Positions 1-5,991 of a DNA stretch of 9,114 nucleotides are shown in pieces; positions within the stretch are counted from its first letter, which is position 1; each line of letters begins with the position of its first letter. The stretch comes from Desulfotignum sp. Its GTDB lineage: Bacteria > Desulfobacterota > Desulfobacteria > Desulfobacterales > Desulfobacteraceae. The stretch is taken from positions 1 to 9,114 of the forward strand of contig JAIPDY010000123.1 of the NCBI GenBank assembly GCA_021737445.1, written 5' to 3'. A program made the translations under genes and the position numbers. The notes under the pieces are model-generated. The model did not search any database. It saw only the letters and a list, made by a program, of their open reading frames with translations, and was not told where the DNA came from.

Positions 1-142
1 TGACCACATCCCCGTTTTTGCTGCTCTGGACCAGAAAATCAGACCCTTCCCTGACCTGGCGGATCCGCTTGGGTGCCAGGTCCACCAGGGTGAACCGGTT
101 ATCAACATTTTTCAGACAATCTTCGATGGTGACTCTTGCCAC
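1..142 (-). CDS. rpoZ: RNA polymerase omega subunit, 3' end cut by window edge
   Basis: Omega helps fold and assemble the beta' subunit of RNA polymerase. Reading the minus strand from a GTG at 142-140 gives 47 residues that run off the left edge without a stop. They begin MARVTIEDCLKNVDNRFTLV and continue with LAPKRIRQV, the typical N-terminus of bacterial RpoZ (DCL..V.NRF.LV..A..R.RQ). The GTG start is supported by a good Shine-Dalgarno, AAGGAG at 155-150, seven bases upstream. The gene lies 24 bases after the greA stop, so it is probably the last visible gene of a psd-greA-rpoZ transcript. Omega is normally about 60 to 90 residues, so roughly half is present. Identity is confident from the N-terminal pattern; the C-terminal part cannot be judged. 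Confidence 0.93.
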   Translation of the reverse strand, partial: MARVTIEDCLKNVDNRFTLVDLAPKRIRQVREGSDFLVQSSKNGDVV

Positions 143-149
143 AATGGTT

Positions 150-155
150 CTCCTT
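150..155 (-). promoter_or_regulatory. Ribosome binding site of rpoZ
   Basis: AAGGAG on the minus strand, seven bases before GTG. It fixes the non-ATG start of rpoZ. Confidence 0.8.
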
Positions 156-166
156 GAATATTTTTA

Positions 167-634
167 TTAAATAATATCAATTATTTCATAACTTCGCCTG
201 CCGCCCGGGGCCTGGAGAACCGCTTCATCTCCGGGCCGTTTGCCGATCAGGGCGCTGCCCAGGGGCGAGGATACCGATATTTTGCCTTTTTTGATATCAG
301 CCTCATCCGGGCCCACGATCATATATTCCACCTGTTCTTCAGAATCCTGGTTTTCCACCAGAACGCGGCTGGCAAACCGGACAATGTCCCTGGGAACCGC
401 ATCCGGATCAATAACCCTGGCAACCCCCAGTTTATAGCTGAGCTCACCGATGCGCCCCTCAAGAAAGGACTGGCGCTCCTTGGCAGCATGATACTCAGCA
501 TTTTCAGACAAATCCCCGTGGGCACGGGCTGTTTCAATTGCTTTGATGTTTTCCGGCCGCTCAACACTTTTGAGCCTTGCCAGCTCCTGTTTCAAGGCCT
601 GATAGCCTTGTTTGGTAATGGGTATCTGCTCCAA
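167..634 (-). CDS. greA: Transcription elongation factor GreA
   Basis: GreA enters the secondary channel of RNA polymerase and stimulates cleavage of the 3' end of backtracked RNA, rescuing stalled complexes. The product is 155 residues, close to the usual 158. Residues 1-75 are the antiparallel coiled coil, with the conserved tip GDLSENAEYHAAKERQ at 40-55; D41 and E44 match the acidic tip residues that hold the catalytic Mg2+. Residues 80-155 are the FKBP-like C-terminal domain (SPLGSALIGKRPGDE at 123-137). The start is TTG: an in-frame TGA lies seven codons upstream and there is no ATG or GTG between. A GGAG sits 11 bases before the TTG. The N-terminus PITKQGYQAL fits the family (P.T..G...L). 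It follows psd by 35 bases and precedes rpoZ by 24, which suggests one transcript. GreB is less likely because GreB lacks this pattern at the tip and is usually longer. Confidence 0.97.
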   Translation of the reverse strand: MEQIPITKQGYQALKQELARLKSVERPENIKAIETARAHGDLSENAEYHAAKERQSFLEGRIGELSYKLGVARVIDPDAVPRDIVRFASRVLVENQDSEEQVEYMIVGPDEADIKKGKISVSSPLGSALIGKRPGDEAVLQAPGGRRSYEIIDII

Positions 635-669
635 ACTAAAAATTGCTCCGATTCATGACATTTATGGGT

Positions 670-1338
670 TTATGGACCGGGGAAAAATCCGATAATGGTG
701 ACCCCTGCCCGGGTCCTGTCCCCTTTTTTAACCTGCACCTGAAAATCCATGGGCAGGTAAAGATCCAGGCGTGATCCAAACTGGATCATGCCATACCGCT
801 CACCTCTGATGACGCGCTGCCCGGCTGTTGCACAGTTTACAATCCTTCTGGCCACAAGCCCGGCAATCTGGACAACCACAAAACGCTTTTTTTCAGCTGT
901 CCTGATGGTCAGGGCATTTCGCTCATTGTGGACAGATGCCTTGTCAAAGGAGGCATTGACAAATTTACCCGGGGTGTATACCACTTTTTCCACCACCCCG
1001 TCAAAGGGAATCCGGTTCACATGGACATTGAACACATTCATGAAGATGCTCACCTTCTGGCAGGCATCATCCAGGTATTCACTTGCAGCCACCCGGTCAA
1101 CAATGATAACCCGGCCGTCTGCCGGAGATACCAGGGTTTTGTCTCCCGGCGGCGCCTGTCTGTCAGGGTCCCTGAAAAACCAGCAGACAAAAAGGGTCAG
1201 CCCGGTTGCGGCCAGGGCAGTCAACATCCACCCAAAATAAAAAAGCACCCCTGTAACAAGGGTGGCACCAATAATATATTTAATCCCCGGAACCGCCACA
1301 GGCAGCACCGAGCGCGCCGGCCATTTTGCTTTATCCAT
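670..1338 (-). CDS. psd: Phosphatidylserine decarboxylase proenzyme, short type
   Basis: Psd converts phosphatidylserine to phosphatidylethanolamine at the inner membrane. It cleaves itself to leave a pyruvoyl group at the N-terminus of the small alpha chain. The product is 222 residues from ATG at 1338 (224 from GTG at 1344), typical of the short family. Residues about 20-55 hold two hydrophobic segments. Then come SPADG at 71-75 (D74 likely the autoproteolysis base), FNVHVNRIPFDG with the conserved His at about 106, and YGMIQFGSRLDLYLP, where cleavage is expected between G188 and S189. ATG is preferred because AGGG at 1350-1347 lies eight bases before it and only two before the GTG. It is first in the psd-greA-rpoZ cluster with a candidate promoter just upstream. 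No pssA neighbour is visible downstream, although the two are often adjacent. Confidence 0.95.
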   Translation of the reverse strand: MDKAKWPARSVLPVAVPGIKYIIGATLVTGVLFYFGWMLTALAATGLTLFVCWFFRDPDRQAPPGDKTLVSPADGRVIIVDRVAASEYLDDACQKVSIFMNVFNVHVNRIPFDGVVEKVVYTPGKFVNASFDKASVHNERNALTIRTAEKKRFVVVQIAGLVARRIVNCATAGQRVIRGERYGMIQFGSRLDLYLPMDFQVQVKKGDRTRAGVTIIGFFPGP

Positions 1339-1370
1339 TAACACTGCCCTGAAAAATTATATCCTTATAT

Positions 1371-1399
1371 AATTAACAAAAATCCTGGTATCCTGTCAA
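1371..1399 (-). promoter_or_regulatory. Candidate sigma70-type promoter for psd-greA-rpoZ
   Basis: The minus strand has a perfect -35 TTGACA (1399-1394), then 17 bases, then TTAATT (1376-1371), which matches the -10 consensus at only three of six positions. A perfect TATAAT lies further down at 1361-1356 but has no -35 at a proper distance. The site sits between the tsaB stop and the psd start in an A/T-rich stretch, where a promoter is expected. Which -10 is used cannot be settled from sequence. Confidence 0.45.
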
Positions 1400-1423
1400 G
1401 AAAAACCCTGAAATCTCAGCAGA

Positions 1424-2089
1424 TCACCCCTGCCGGATATAGGTGGGGATAAGGGTGTTTTCAGGGTTTTTGAAAAAATCAGGGCCGGACATCAAGGCAG
1501 ACCGGATCAACCCAGCCGCACTGATGTGGTGCATCTCCTGATGGGTCAGGCTGGCATGGCCGCTGGTATGGGACCGGATGATCTTGTCATAAACCCTGGC
1601 CCCGGAACCGGCAAACAGGGCGTGGGGGGTCTGGGTCATGGATACTGCCTGATCCGGAGGGCAGACCGTTTCAGGGGTTTTGCGCTTCAGCCGCCCTTTG
1701 TCAAACCAGTATACCGCACAATAAACCTGGCTGCGGCGGGCATCCATCATGGCACACACCGGCAGATCTGCGTGGGCGAACCTGAACGCGATACCGTCCA
1801 GGCTGGACACCCCTGCAACGGGCCGTGACACGGCAAACCCGATGCCCATGACCGCACTGATGCCGATGCGCAGCCCGGTGAAGCTGCCCGGTCCTCTGGC
1901 AGCCAGAATCCCGTCCAGATCAGATACGGCAAATCCGGCCCGGTCCGGAAAAAAAGAGGCGATCATGGGCAGAAGCCGCCTGGAATGGGTCAGCCTGCTC
2001 TGCCAGTATGTTTCGCACACCAGCTGGTCCCCGTCCATTACAGCCAGGCTGCACCCCGGTTCTGCCGTGCTCAGGGCCAGAATCTTCAC
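1424..2089 (-). CDS. tsaB: tRNA t6A37 threonylcarbamoyltransferase complex subunit TsaB (YeaZ)
   Basis: TsaB is the scaffold partner of TsaD in the complex that makes N6-threonylcarbamoyladenosine at position 37 of ANN-decoding tRNAs. The product is 221 residues, near the usual 220-230. It has the ASKHA-fold N-terminus (ILALSTAEPGCSLAV), the hallmark ARGPGSFTGLRIG at 64-76, the SSLDGIA segment at 95-101 and MDARRSQVYCAVY at 115-127. The start is GTG at 2089. It overlaps the lon stop in a GTGA arrangement, so translation is probably coupled to lon; an AGAGG inside the end of lon lies ten bases upstream. TsaD itself would be longer and carry an HxxxH metal motif, which is absent. The C-terminal third is more variable, as usual in this family. 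The gene ends about 80 bases before psd. Confidence 0.95.
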   Translation of the reverse strand: MKILALSTAEPGCSLAVMDGDQLVCETYWQSRLTHSRRLLPMIASFFPDRAGFAVSDLDGILAARGPGSFTGLRIGISAVMGIGFAVSRPVAGVSSLDGIAFRFAHADLPVCAMMDARRSQVYCAVYWFDKGRLKRKTPETVCPPDQAVSMTQTPHALFAGSGARVYDKIIRSHTSGHASLTHQEMHHISAAGLIRSALMSGPDFFKNPENTLIPTYIRQG

Positions 2090-4506
2090 ACCTGTTCAGC
2101 CTCTGCTGATTCCGGGTCATCTGCCTGGGCTCCGGAAGGTTCCAGGGCGATATCCAGTACCTGGTCCACATCCCTGACACAGGTGAATTTGAGCCTGGCC
2201 TTGATGTTTTTGGGAATATCATACAGGTCTTTTTTATTTTTTTCCGGGATGATCACATGTTTGATCCCTGCCCGCAGGGCACCCAGGGTTTTTTCCTTTA
2301 ACCCGCCGATGGGCAGAACCCTGCCCCGCAGCGATACCTCGCCGGTCATGCCCACCTTGTTGTTCACTTTGCGGCCGGTAAATGCAGACACCAGGGCTGT
2401 GACCATGGCGATGCCGGCGGACGGCCCGTCCTTGGGAATGGCCCCGGCCGGCACATGGATGTGGATGTCATGACTGTCAAAAGCATCCTTGTCGATCCCC
2501 AACCGCTCCTGGTTGGACTTGGTATAGGTCAAAGCTGCCCGGGCAGACTCCTGCATGATCTCTCCGATCTGGCCTGTGACCAGCAGTTCACCTTTGCCCG
2601 GAAAAAGGGAGATCTCAATATAGAGGGTTTCTCCCCCCACTTCGGTCCAGGCCAGGCCAGTGGCAAGGCCCACCTGGCTCTCCTCCTGGTCCAGTTCCGG
2701 CATATACCTGGGCGGCCCAAGATACCGGGTCAGGTTCTGACGGGTGATGGCAAACCTGCCTTTTTGCCCCTCTGCAATTTTCCTGGCGATTTTCCGGCAC
2801 ACGGTGTCCAGTTTACGTTCCAGTTCCCGCAGTCCCGCTTCCAGGGTGTGTTCGGTGACAATGGACTCCATGGCCTTGTCATTGATAGTGATGGACCGGC
2901 GGATCAGGCCGTTGTCACGCAGTTTTCTGGGCAGAAGATGGGTTCTGGCAATTTCGATTTTTTCCTGGTGGGTATACCCGGGAATCCGGATCACCTCCAT
3001 TCTGTCCAGCAGTGCCGATGGAATGGTGTCGGCAATATTGGCTGTCAGGATAAACAGAACATTGGACAGATCAAAGGCGATGTTCAGGTAATGGTCTGAA
3101 AATTCAAAATTCTGCTCCGGGTCCAGGGCCTCCAGCAGGGCAGATGAGGGATCTCCCCTGAAATCATTGCCCAGCTTGTCGATCTCATCGAGCATAAACA
3201 CCGGGTTGTTGGTGCCGCACTGGCGCAGCCCCTGGAGAATACGTCCGGGCATCGCCCCGATATAGGTCCGCCTGTGGCCCCTGATCTCCGCCTCATCACG
3301 GATCCCGCCCAAAGACACCCGGTGGAACTTGCGCTTCATGGACTTGGCAATGGCCTGGCCCAGGGAGGTTTTCCCCACACCCGGCGGACCCACAAAACAG
3401 ATGATCTGCCCCTTTTTTTTGGGATTGAGTTTTCTGACGCTCAGGTACTCTAAAATACGTTCCTTGACCTTTTCCAGGCCGAAATGGTTCTGTTCCAGCA
3501 CGGACTGGGCCCGGGCAATGTCCAGCACATCCTTTGTGGACCGGCTCCACGGCAGTTCCACAATGGTATCCAGATAGGTTCTTACCACTGAGGCTTCAGA
3601 AGAATCCGAGTGCATCTGCTCCAGCCGCTTTAGCTGTTTCATTGCCTCTTCCTGGCCCTCTTTGGGCAGTTTACACCGCTTTATCTTGGCCTTGAAATCC
3701 TTGATTTCCGCCAGTTTTTCATCACTTTCCCCCAGCTCCCGGTGAATGGCCTTGACCTGTTCACGCAGATAATAATCTCTCTGATTCTTGGAGATCTCAT
3801 CTTTCACATTGGTCTGGATCTTGGCCTGAACCGTTGTCAGGGCCAGTTCCCTTGCCAGCAGATCATTGACCTTTTTGAGCCGTTCTGCGGTTTCGCTGAG
3901 CTCCAGCAGTCCCTGGGCATCTTCCACCCTCAGGTTCAGATTGGATGCCACCAGGTCTGCCAGTTTGCCCGGCGATTCAATATGGGACAGCAGATCCCCT
4001 ATATCCCCTGCCAGTTCCCCTTTCATAGCCAGCAGTTTTTCACAGTTCTCTTTGACATTGCGCATCAGCGCTTCTAGGGTGATATCGATCTCTTCAGGGT
4101 CATGGTCTTCGATGATCTCAATTTCCACCTTGAAAAAAGAGCGCTTCTTTACAAAAGTCTTTGCCTTTGCCTTGACAATTCCCTGGACCAGGGCTTTGAT
4201 GCGGCCGTCAGGCAGTTTGATCATCTTCTGAACACGGCCCACGGTCCCCACTTCATAAACATCTTCAATACCGGGTTTTTCAACCTCGGCATCCTTCTGT
4301 GCTGTCAGAAAAATATACCGGTCATAGCCGATGCATTCCTCCATCGCTTTGATCGATTTATCCCTGCCCACAAACAGGGGCAGCAGCATATCGATAAACA
4401 CCACAATATCCCTGACCGGCATCATGGGAAGGGTTTTGGGTATATTTTCTATGTCACCTTCTTTTTCTATGACCTCAATGAGATCATCCATATCAGCTTC
4501 CGCCAT
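2086..4506 (-). CDS. lon: ATP-dependent protease La (Lon)
   Basis: Lon is a cytoplasmic hexameric AAA+ serine protease that degrades misfolded and regulatory proteins. The product is 806 residues, slightly longer than the E. coli enzyme (784). The N-terminal substrate-binding domain runs from about 25 to 220 (LPMMPVRDIVVF onward) and a coiled-coil segment from about 205 to 310. The AAA+ module has Walker A GPPGVGKT at 373-380, Walker B FMLDEID at 437-443, sensor 1 near N490, LLDRMEVI at 499-506 with a likely arginine finger R502, and sensor 2 near R560. In the protease domain PKDGPSAG puts the catalytic Ser at S696 and GGLKEK puts the Lys at K739; their spacing of 43 equals that of S679/K722 in E. 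coli. A variable acidic tail follows about residue 789. ATG at 4506 has AAGGAG five bases upstream. No sigma32-like box or CIRCE element is evident upstream. tsaB overlaps its stop. Confidence 0.99.
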   Translation of the reverse strand: MAEADMDDLIEVIEKEGDIENIPKTLPMMPVRDIVVFIDMLLPLFVGRDKSIKAMEECIGYDRYIFLTAQKDAEVEKPGIEDVYEVGTVGRVQKMIKLPDGRIKALVQGIVKAKAKTFVKKRSFFKVEIEIIEDHDPEEIDITLEALMRNVKENCEKLLAMKGELAGDIGDLLSHIESPGKLADLVASNLNLRVEDAQGLLELSETAERLKKVNDLLARELALTTVQAKIQTNVKDEISKNQRDYYLREQVKAIHRELGESDEKLAEIKDFKAKIKRCKLPKEGQEEAMKQLKRLEQMHSDSSEASVVRTYLDTIVELPWSRSTKDVLDIARAQSVLEQNHFGLEKVKERILEYLSVRKLNPKKKGQIICFVGPPGVGKTSLGQAIAKSMKRKFHRVSLGGIRDEAEIRGHRRTYIGAMPGRILQGLRQCGTNNPVFMLDEIDKLGNDFRGDPSSALLEALDPEQNFEFSDHYLNIAFDLSNVLFILTANIADTIPSALLDRMEVIRIPGYTHQEKIEIARTHLLPRKLRDNGLIRRSITINDKAMESIVTEHTLEAGLRELERKLDTVCRKIARKIAEGQKGRFAITRQNLTRYLGPPRYMPELDQEESQVGLATGLAWTEVGGETLYIEISLFPGKGELLVTGQIGEIMQESARAALTYTKSNQERLGIDKDAFDSHDIHIHVPAGAIPKDGPSAGIAMVTALVSAFTGRKVNNKVGMTGEVSLRGRVLPIGGLKEKTLGALRAGIKHVIIPEKNKKDLYDIPKNIKARLKFTCVRDVDQVLDIALEPSGAQADDPESAEAEQV

Positions 4507-4553
4507 TCATGCTCCTTTTTATCTGTCTTTAACCAAGACTGCCAGAGATCTCA

Positions 4554-4581
4554 AGTATCCCGGCAGTTTGGGTTGTAACAA
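4554..4581 (-). promoter_or_regulatory. Candidate lon promoter
   Basis: Minus strand TTGTTA (4581-4576), 16 bases, GATACT (4559-4554). Each hexamer matches the consensus at four of six positions, and the -10 lies about 47 bases before the lon ATG. The -35 overlaps the palindrome AACAATTGTT, so a regulator could act here. This is a visual match only. Confidence 0.35.
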
Positions 4582-4586
4582 TTGTT
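4577..4586. promoter_or_regulatory. Perfect 10-bp palindrome, possible operator
   Basis: AACAATTGTT is a perfect palindrome in the lon/pilD divergent region. It extends partly outward as TTG.AACAATTGTT.CAA with two mismatched pairs. It covers the candidate -35 of lon. A short A/T-rich palindrome can arise by chance, so an operator role is only suggested. Confidence 0.3.
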
Positions 4587-4617
4587 CAAATCAGGTATTT
4601 ACTGTTGATGGTACAAT

Positions 4618-4634
4618 AACGCATAATTTGCGTT
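4618..4634. repeat. Inverted repeat in lon/pilD intergenic region, possible operator
   Basis: AACGCA (4618-4623), a five-base spacer TAATT, then TGCGTT (4629-4634): six perfect pairs. It lies 36 bases before the prepilin peptidase start. The string CATAAT inside it (4622-4627), with TTTACT at 4598-4603 and an 18-base gap, could be the promoter of that gene, which would place this repeat over its -10. No T-run follows on either strand, so it is not an intrinsic terminator. Confidence 0.4.
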
Positions 4635-4670
4635 TTACAATATCTGCAACAAAAAAATTGGAACATTGCC

Positions 4671-5459
4671 ATGTCATACCCGTTGCTGGTCATTTTGATT
4701 TTGCTGTTTATTTTCGGCGCCTGTGTGGGCAGTTTTTTAAATGTCTGCATCTATCGAATACCCCGGAAAAAATCCATTGTATCTCCCGGGTCTGCCTGCC
4801 CTGCATGCAACACCCCCATCCCCTCTTTTGCCAATATCCCCCTGATCAGTTTTCTGATCCTGAAGGGACGCTGCCTGTTTTGCAGCCACCCCATCTCATG
4901 GCGCTATCCACTTGTGGAAGCGGTCACCGGCCTGGCTGCCGTGCTTGTTTTTCTCCGGTTCGGCCTGACACAGCAAGCTGCCGTGTGGTTCGGATTTTTT
5001 GCCACCCTTCTGGTGGTGTCTGTCATCGATCTGGATTTCCAGATCATACCCGATTGCATCAGTCTTCCCGGTATTGCCGTCTTTGCCGTGCTGGCACATC
5101 TTGTGCTCGACCGGCCGCTGTCATCCATTGGATACGGCATTCTTGCCGGCGGCGGGATTTTGTATGCCGTGGCCCTGGTATATTATCTGGTAAGGAAAAC
5201 AGACGGAATGGGCGGCGGTGATATCAAGCTGCTGGCCATGATAGGGGCGGCCACTGGTGTCTCCGGTGTATTGTTCACCCTTTTTGCCGGATCTGTCTTT
5301 GGCACGGTGGCCGGCGCTGCGCAAATGGTGCGGGCCAGAACCCGGGACCGGCTGACGAGAATCCCTTTTGGCCCTTACCTGTCAGCAGGTGCCGTGCTCT
5401 ATCTGTTTTATGGAGATATGATCATTCAATGGTATATTTTTACCATAATCAACCTGTGA
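4671..5459 (+). CDS. pilD: Type IV prepilin peptidase / N-methyltransferase
   Basis: This inner-membrane aspartic protease cleaves the leader of type IV prepilins and type II secretion pseudopilins, then methylates the new N-terminal residue. The product is 262 residues, mostly hydrophobic, with about seven or eight membrane segments. The N-terminal part has GSFLNVCIYRIPR at 20-32 and the zinc-type pairs CPAC (C43, C46) and CLFC (C68, C71), so it is the full two-function form. The catalytic aspartates are D120 in VIDLDFQIIPD and D184 in GMGGGDIK; the spacing of 64 is the family value. PFGPYLSAGA at 232-241 is the conserved C-terminal motif. ATG at 4671 has only a weak GGA eight bases upstream. 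No pilin, PilB/PilC or Gsp genes are adjacent, so it probably serves systems encoded elsewhere. It is divergent from lon. Confidence 0.97.
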   Translation: MSYPLLVILILLFIFGACVGSFLNVCIYRIPRKKSIVSPGSACPACNTPIPSFANIPLISFLILKGRCLFCSHPISWRYPLVEAVTGLAAVLVFLRFGLTQQAAVWFGFFATLLVVSVIDLDFQIIPDCISLPGIAVFAVLAHLVLDRPLSSIGYGILAGGGILYAVALVYYLVRKTDGMGGGDIKLLAMIGAATGVSGVLFTLFAGSVFGTVAGAAQMVRARTRDRLTRIPFGPYLSAGAVLYLFYGDMIIQWYIFTIINL

Positions 5460-5472
5460 CAGGCTCTTTTTT
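5453..5472 (+). terminator. Weak candidate terminator at the end of pilD
   Basis: CCTG and CAGG flank the TGA stop codon, which forms a three-base loop, and a CTCTTTTTTC U-tract follows. The stem has only four pairs, so termination is likely weak; the stop codon sitting in the loop is unusual. Confidence 0.3.
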
Positions 5473-5483
5473 CTTTTTATATA

Positions 5484-5542
5484 CAGTTTTTTAAAAAAAA
5501 ACGCACTAAACACTTGACACGCACTTCTCAACGACGTAACGT
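5484..5542 (+). promoter_or_regulatory. HU promoter with A/T-rich upstream element
   Basis: A perfect -35 TTGACA (5514-5519) is followed after 17 bases by TAACGT (5537-5542), a three-of-six match to the -10. Upstream lies a T-run followed by a nine-A run (about 5484-5500), placed as an UP element would be for binding the alpha subunit C-terminal domain. This suits a highly expressed gene such as HU. The start would be near 5549 and would give a leader of about 95-100 bases. Confidence 0.5.
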
Positions 5543-5562
5543 ACGCTCTAAAGCTGATTCAA

Positions 5563-5614
5563 ATGAGTTTAACCCTCATGCAATGCGGTTTTGAGAAACA
5601 AATTACAACTTTGT
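5563..5614 (+). other. HU 5' leader with two small inverted repeats
   Basis: The HU leader carries ATGAG/CTCAT (5563-5567 with 5575-5579, seven-base loop) and ACAAA/TTTGT (5598-5602 with 5610-5614, seven-base loop). Both have five pairs and lie before the ribosome binding site. They could form small hairpins in the mRNA. No known riboswitch is recognised. Confidence 0.25.
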
Positions 5615-5635
5615 GTCTTTTCCAAAACTAAAAAA

Positions 5636-5641
5636 AAGGAG
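5636..5641 (+). promoter_or_regulatory. Ribosome binding site of HU
   Basis: AAGGAG lies eight bases before ATG at 5650. The GTG at 5641 begins on the last G of this site, so it cannot be the start; this fixes ATG 5650. Confidence 0.85.
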
Positions 5642-5649
5642 TGATCAAG

Positions 5650-5919
5650 ATGAACAAAGGCGATTTAATCAACAAGGTTGCAGAAGTACTGGACAGCAAA
5701 AAAGAAGCCCAGAAAGCAGTTGACTGTGTGGTTAAAGCAGTGACAGACGCACTTGCTACCAACGATTCTGTAACACTGGTTGGTTTCGGCACATTCAAAA
5801 CAGCAGAGAGAAAAGCCAGAAAAGGCAGAAACCCCCAGACCGGCAAAGAGATCAACATCCCTGCAAGAAATGTCCCCAAATTCATCCCTGGAAAAGCATT
5901 GAAAGAGGCGGTAAAGTAG
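5650..5919 (+). CDS. hup: HU-family DNA-binding protein
   Basis: HU is a small dimeric nucleoid protein that bends DNA and helps replication, recombination and repair. The product is 89 residues, the usual length (about 90). Residues 1-40 form the helical dimer base (MNKGDLINKVAEVLDSKKEA). VGFGTF at 44-49 is the family hallmark. The flexible DNA-binding arm spans about 52-75 and includes KGRNPQTGKEINIPARN, with N61-P62 at the tip where the conserved proline intercalates. FIPGKALKEAVK closes the fold. It is more likely HU than IHF, because IHF subunits differ around the arm and are usually longer at the ends. C26 is slightly unusual, since many HU proteins have no cysteine. The gene has its own promoter, leader and terminator, so it is probably monocistronic. 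Codons are A-rich and uniform, as in strongly expressed genes. Confidence 0.98.
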   Translation: MNKGDLINKVAEVLDSKKEAQKAVDCVVKAVTDALATNDSVTLVGFGTFKTAERKARKGRNPQTGKEINIPARNVPKFIPGKALKEAVK

Positions 5920-5930
5920 CTGTTTTCAAG

Positions 5931-5991
5931 TCCGTTCAGGCAGTATTCAGGTAAAACCCGTGGATATTCTGCCTGAACGGATGCTTTTTTT
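5931..5991 (+). terminator. Intrinsic terminator of HU
   Basis: TCCGTTCAGGCAG (5931-5943) pairs perfectly over 13 bases with CTGCCTGAACGGA (5969-5981), enclosing 25 bases, followed by TGC and seven Ts (5985-5991). On the minus strand the same hairpin would form at the 3' end of the sbcB mRNA but without a U-tract, so it terminates efficiently only for HU. The sbcB stop codon lies in the T-run. Confidence 0.9.

Noticed and set aside
1406..1419. CTGA-GATT-TCAG hairpin followed by GGGTTTTTC after tsaB, as a terminator
   Set aside because: The stem has only four pairs, two of them A/T; too weak to claim, though it is placed where a terminator would be useful.
2455..3099. Plus-strand open frame antisense to lon
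   Set aside because: It lies opposite the conserved AAA+ and protease domains of Lon and has no ribosome binding site or recognisable motif; it is a shadow of the coding strand.
4507..4670. Heat-shock sigma32 or HrcA/CIRCE control of lon
   Set aside because: Neither a CTTGAAA/CCCCAT-type pair nor the TTAGCACTC inverted repeat could be found upstream of lon.
4331..5221. Long plus-strand open frame of 296 codons spanning the lon 5' end and pilD
   Set aside because: It runs antisense to the Lon N-terminus and out of frame with the prepilin peptidase, whose conserved motifs are intact. The product is rich in Cys, Pro and His and resembles no family.
5641..5649. GTG at 5641 as the HU start
   Set aside because: It overlaps the AAGGAG ribosome binding site; ATG at 5650 has the right spacing and yields the standard HU N-terminus.
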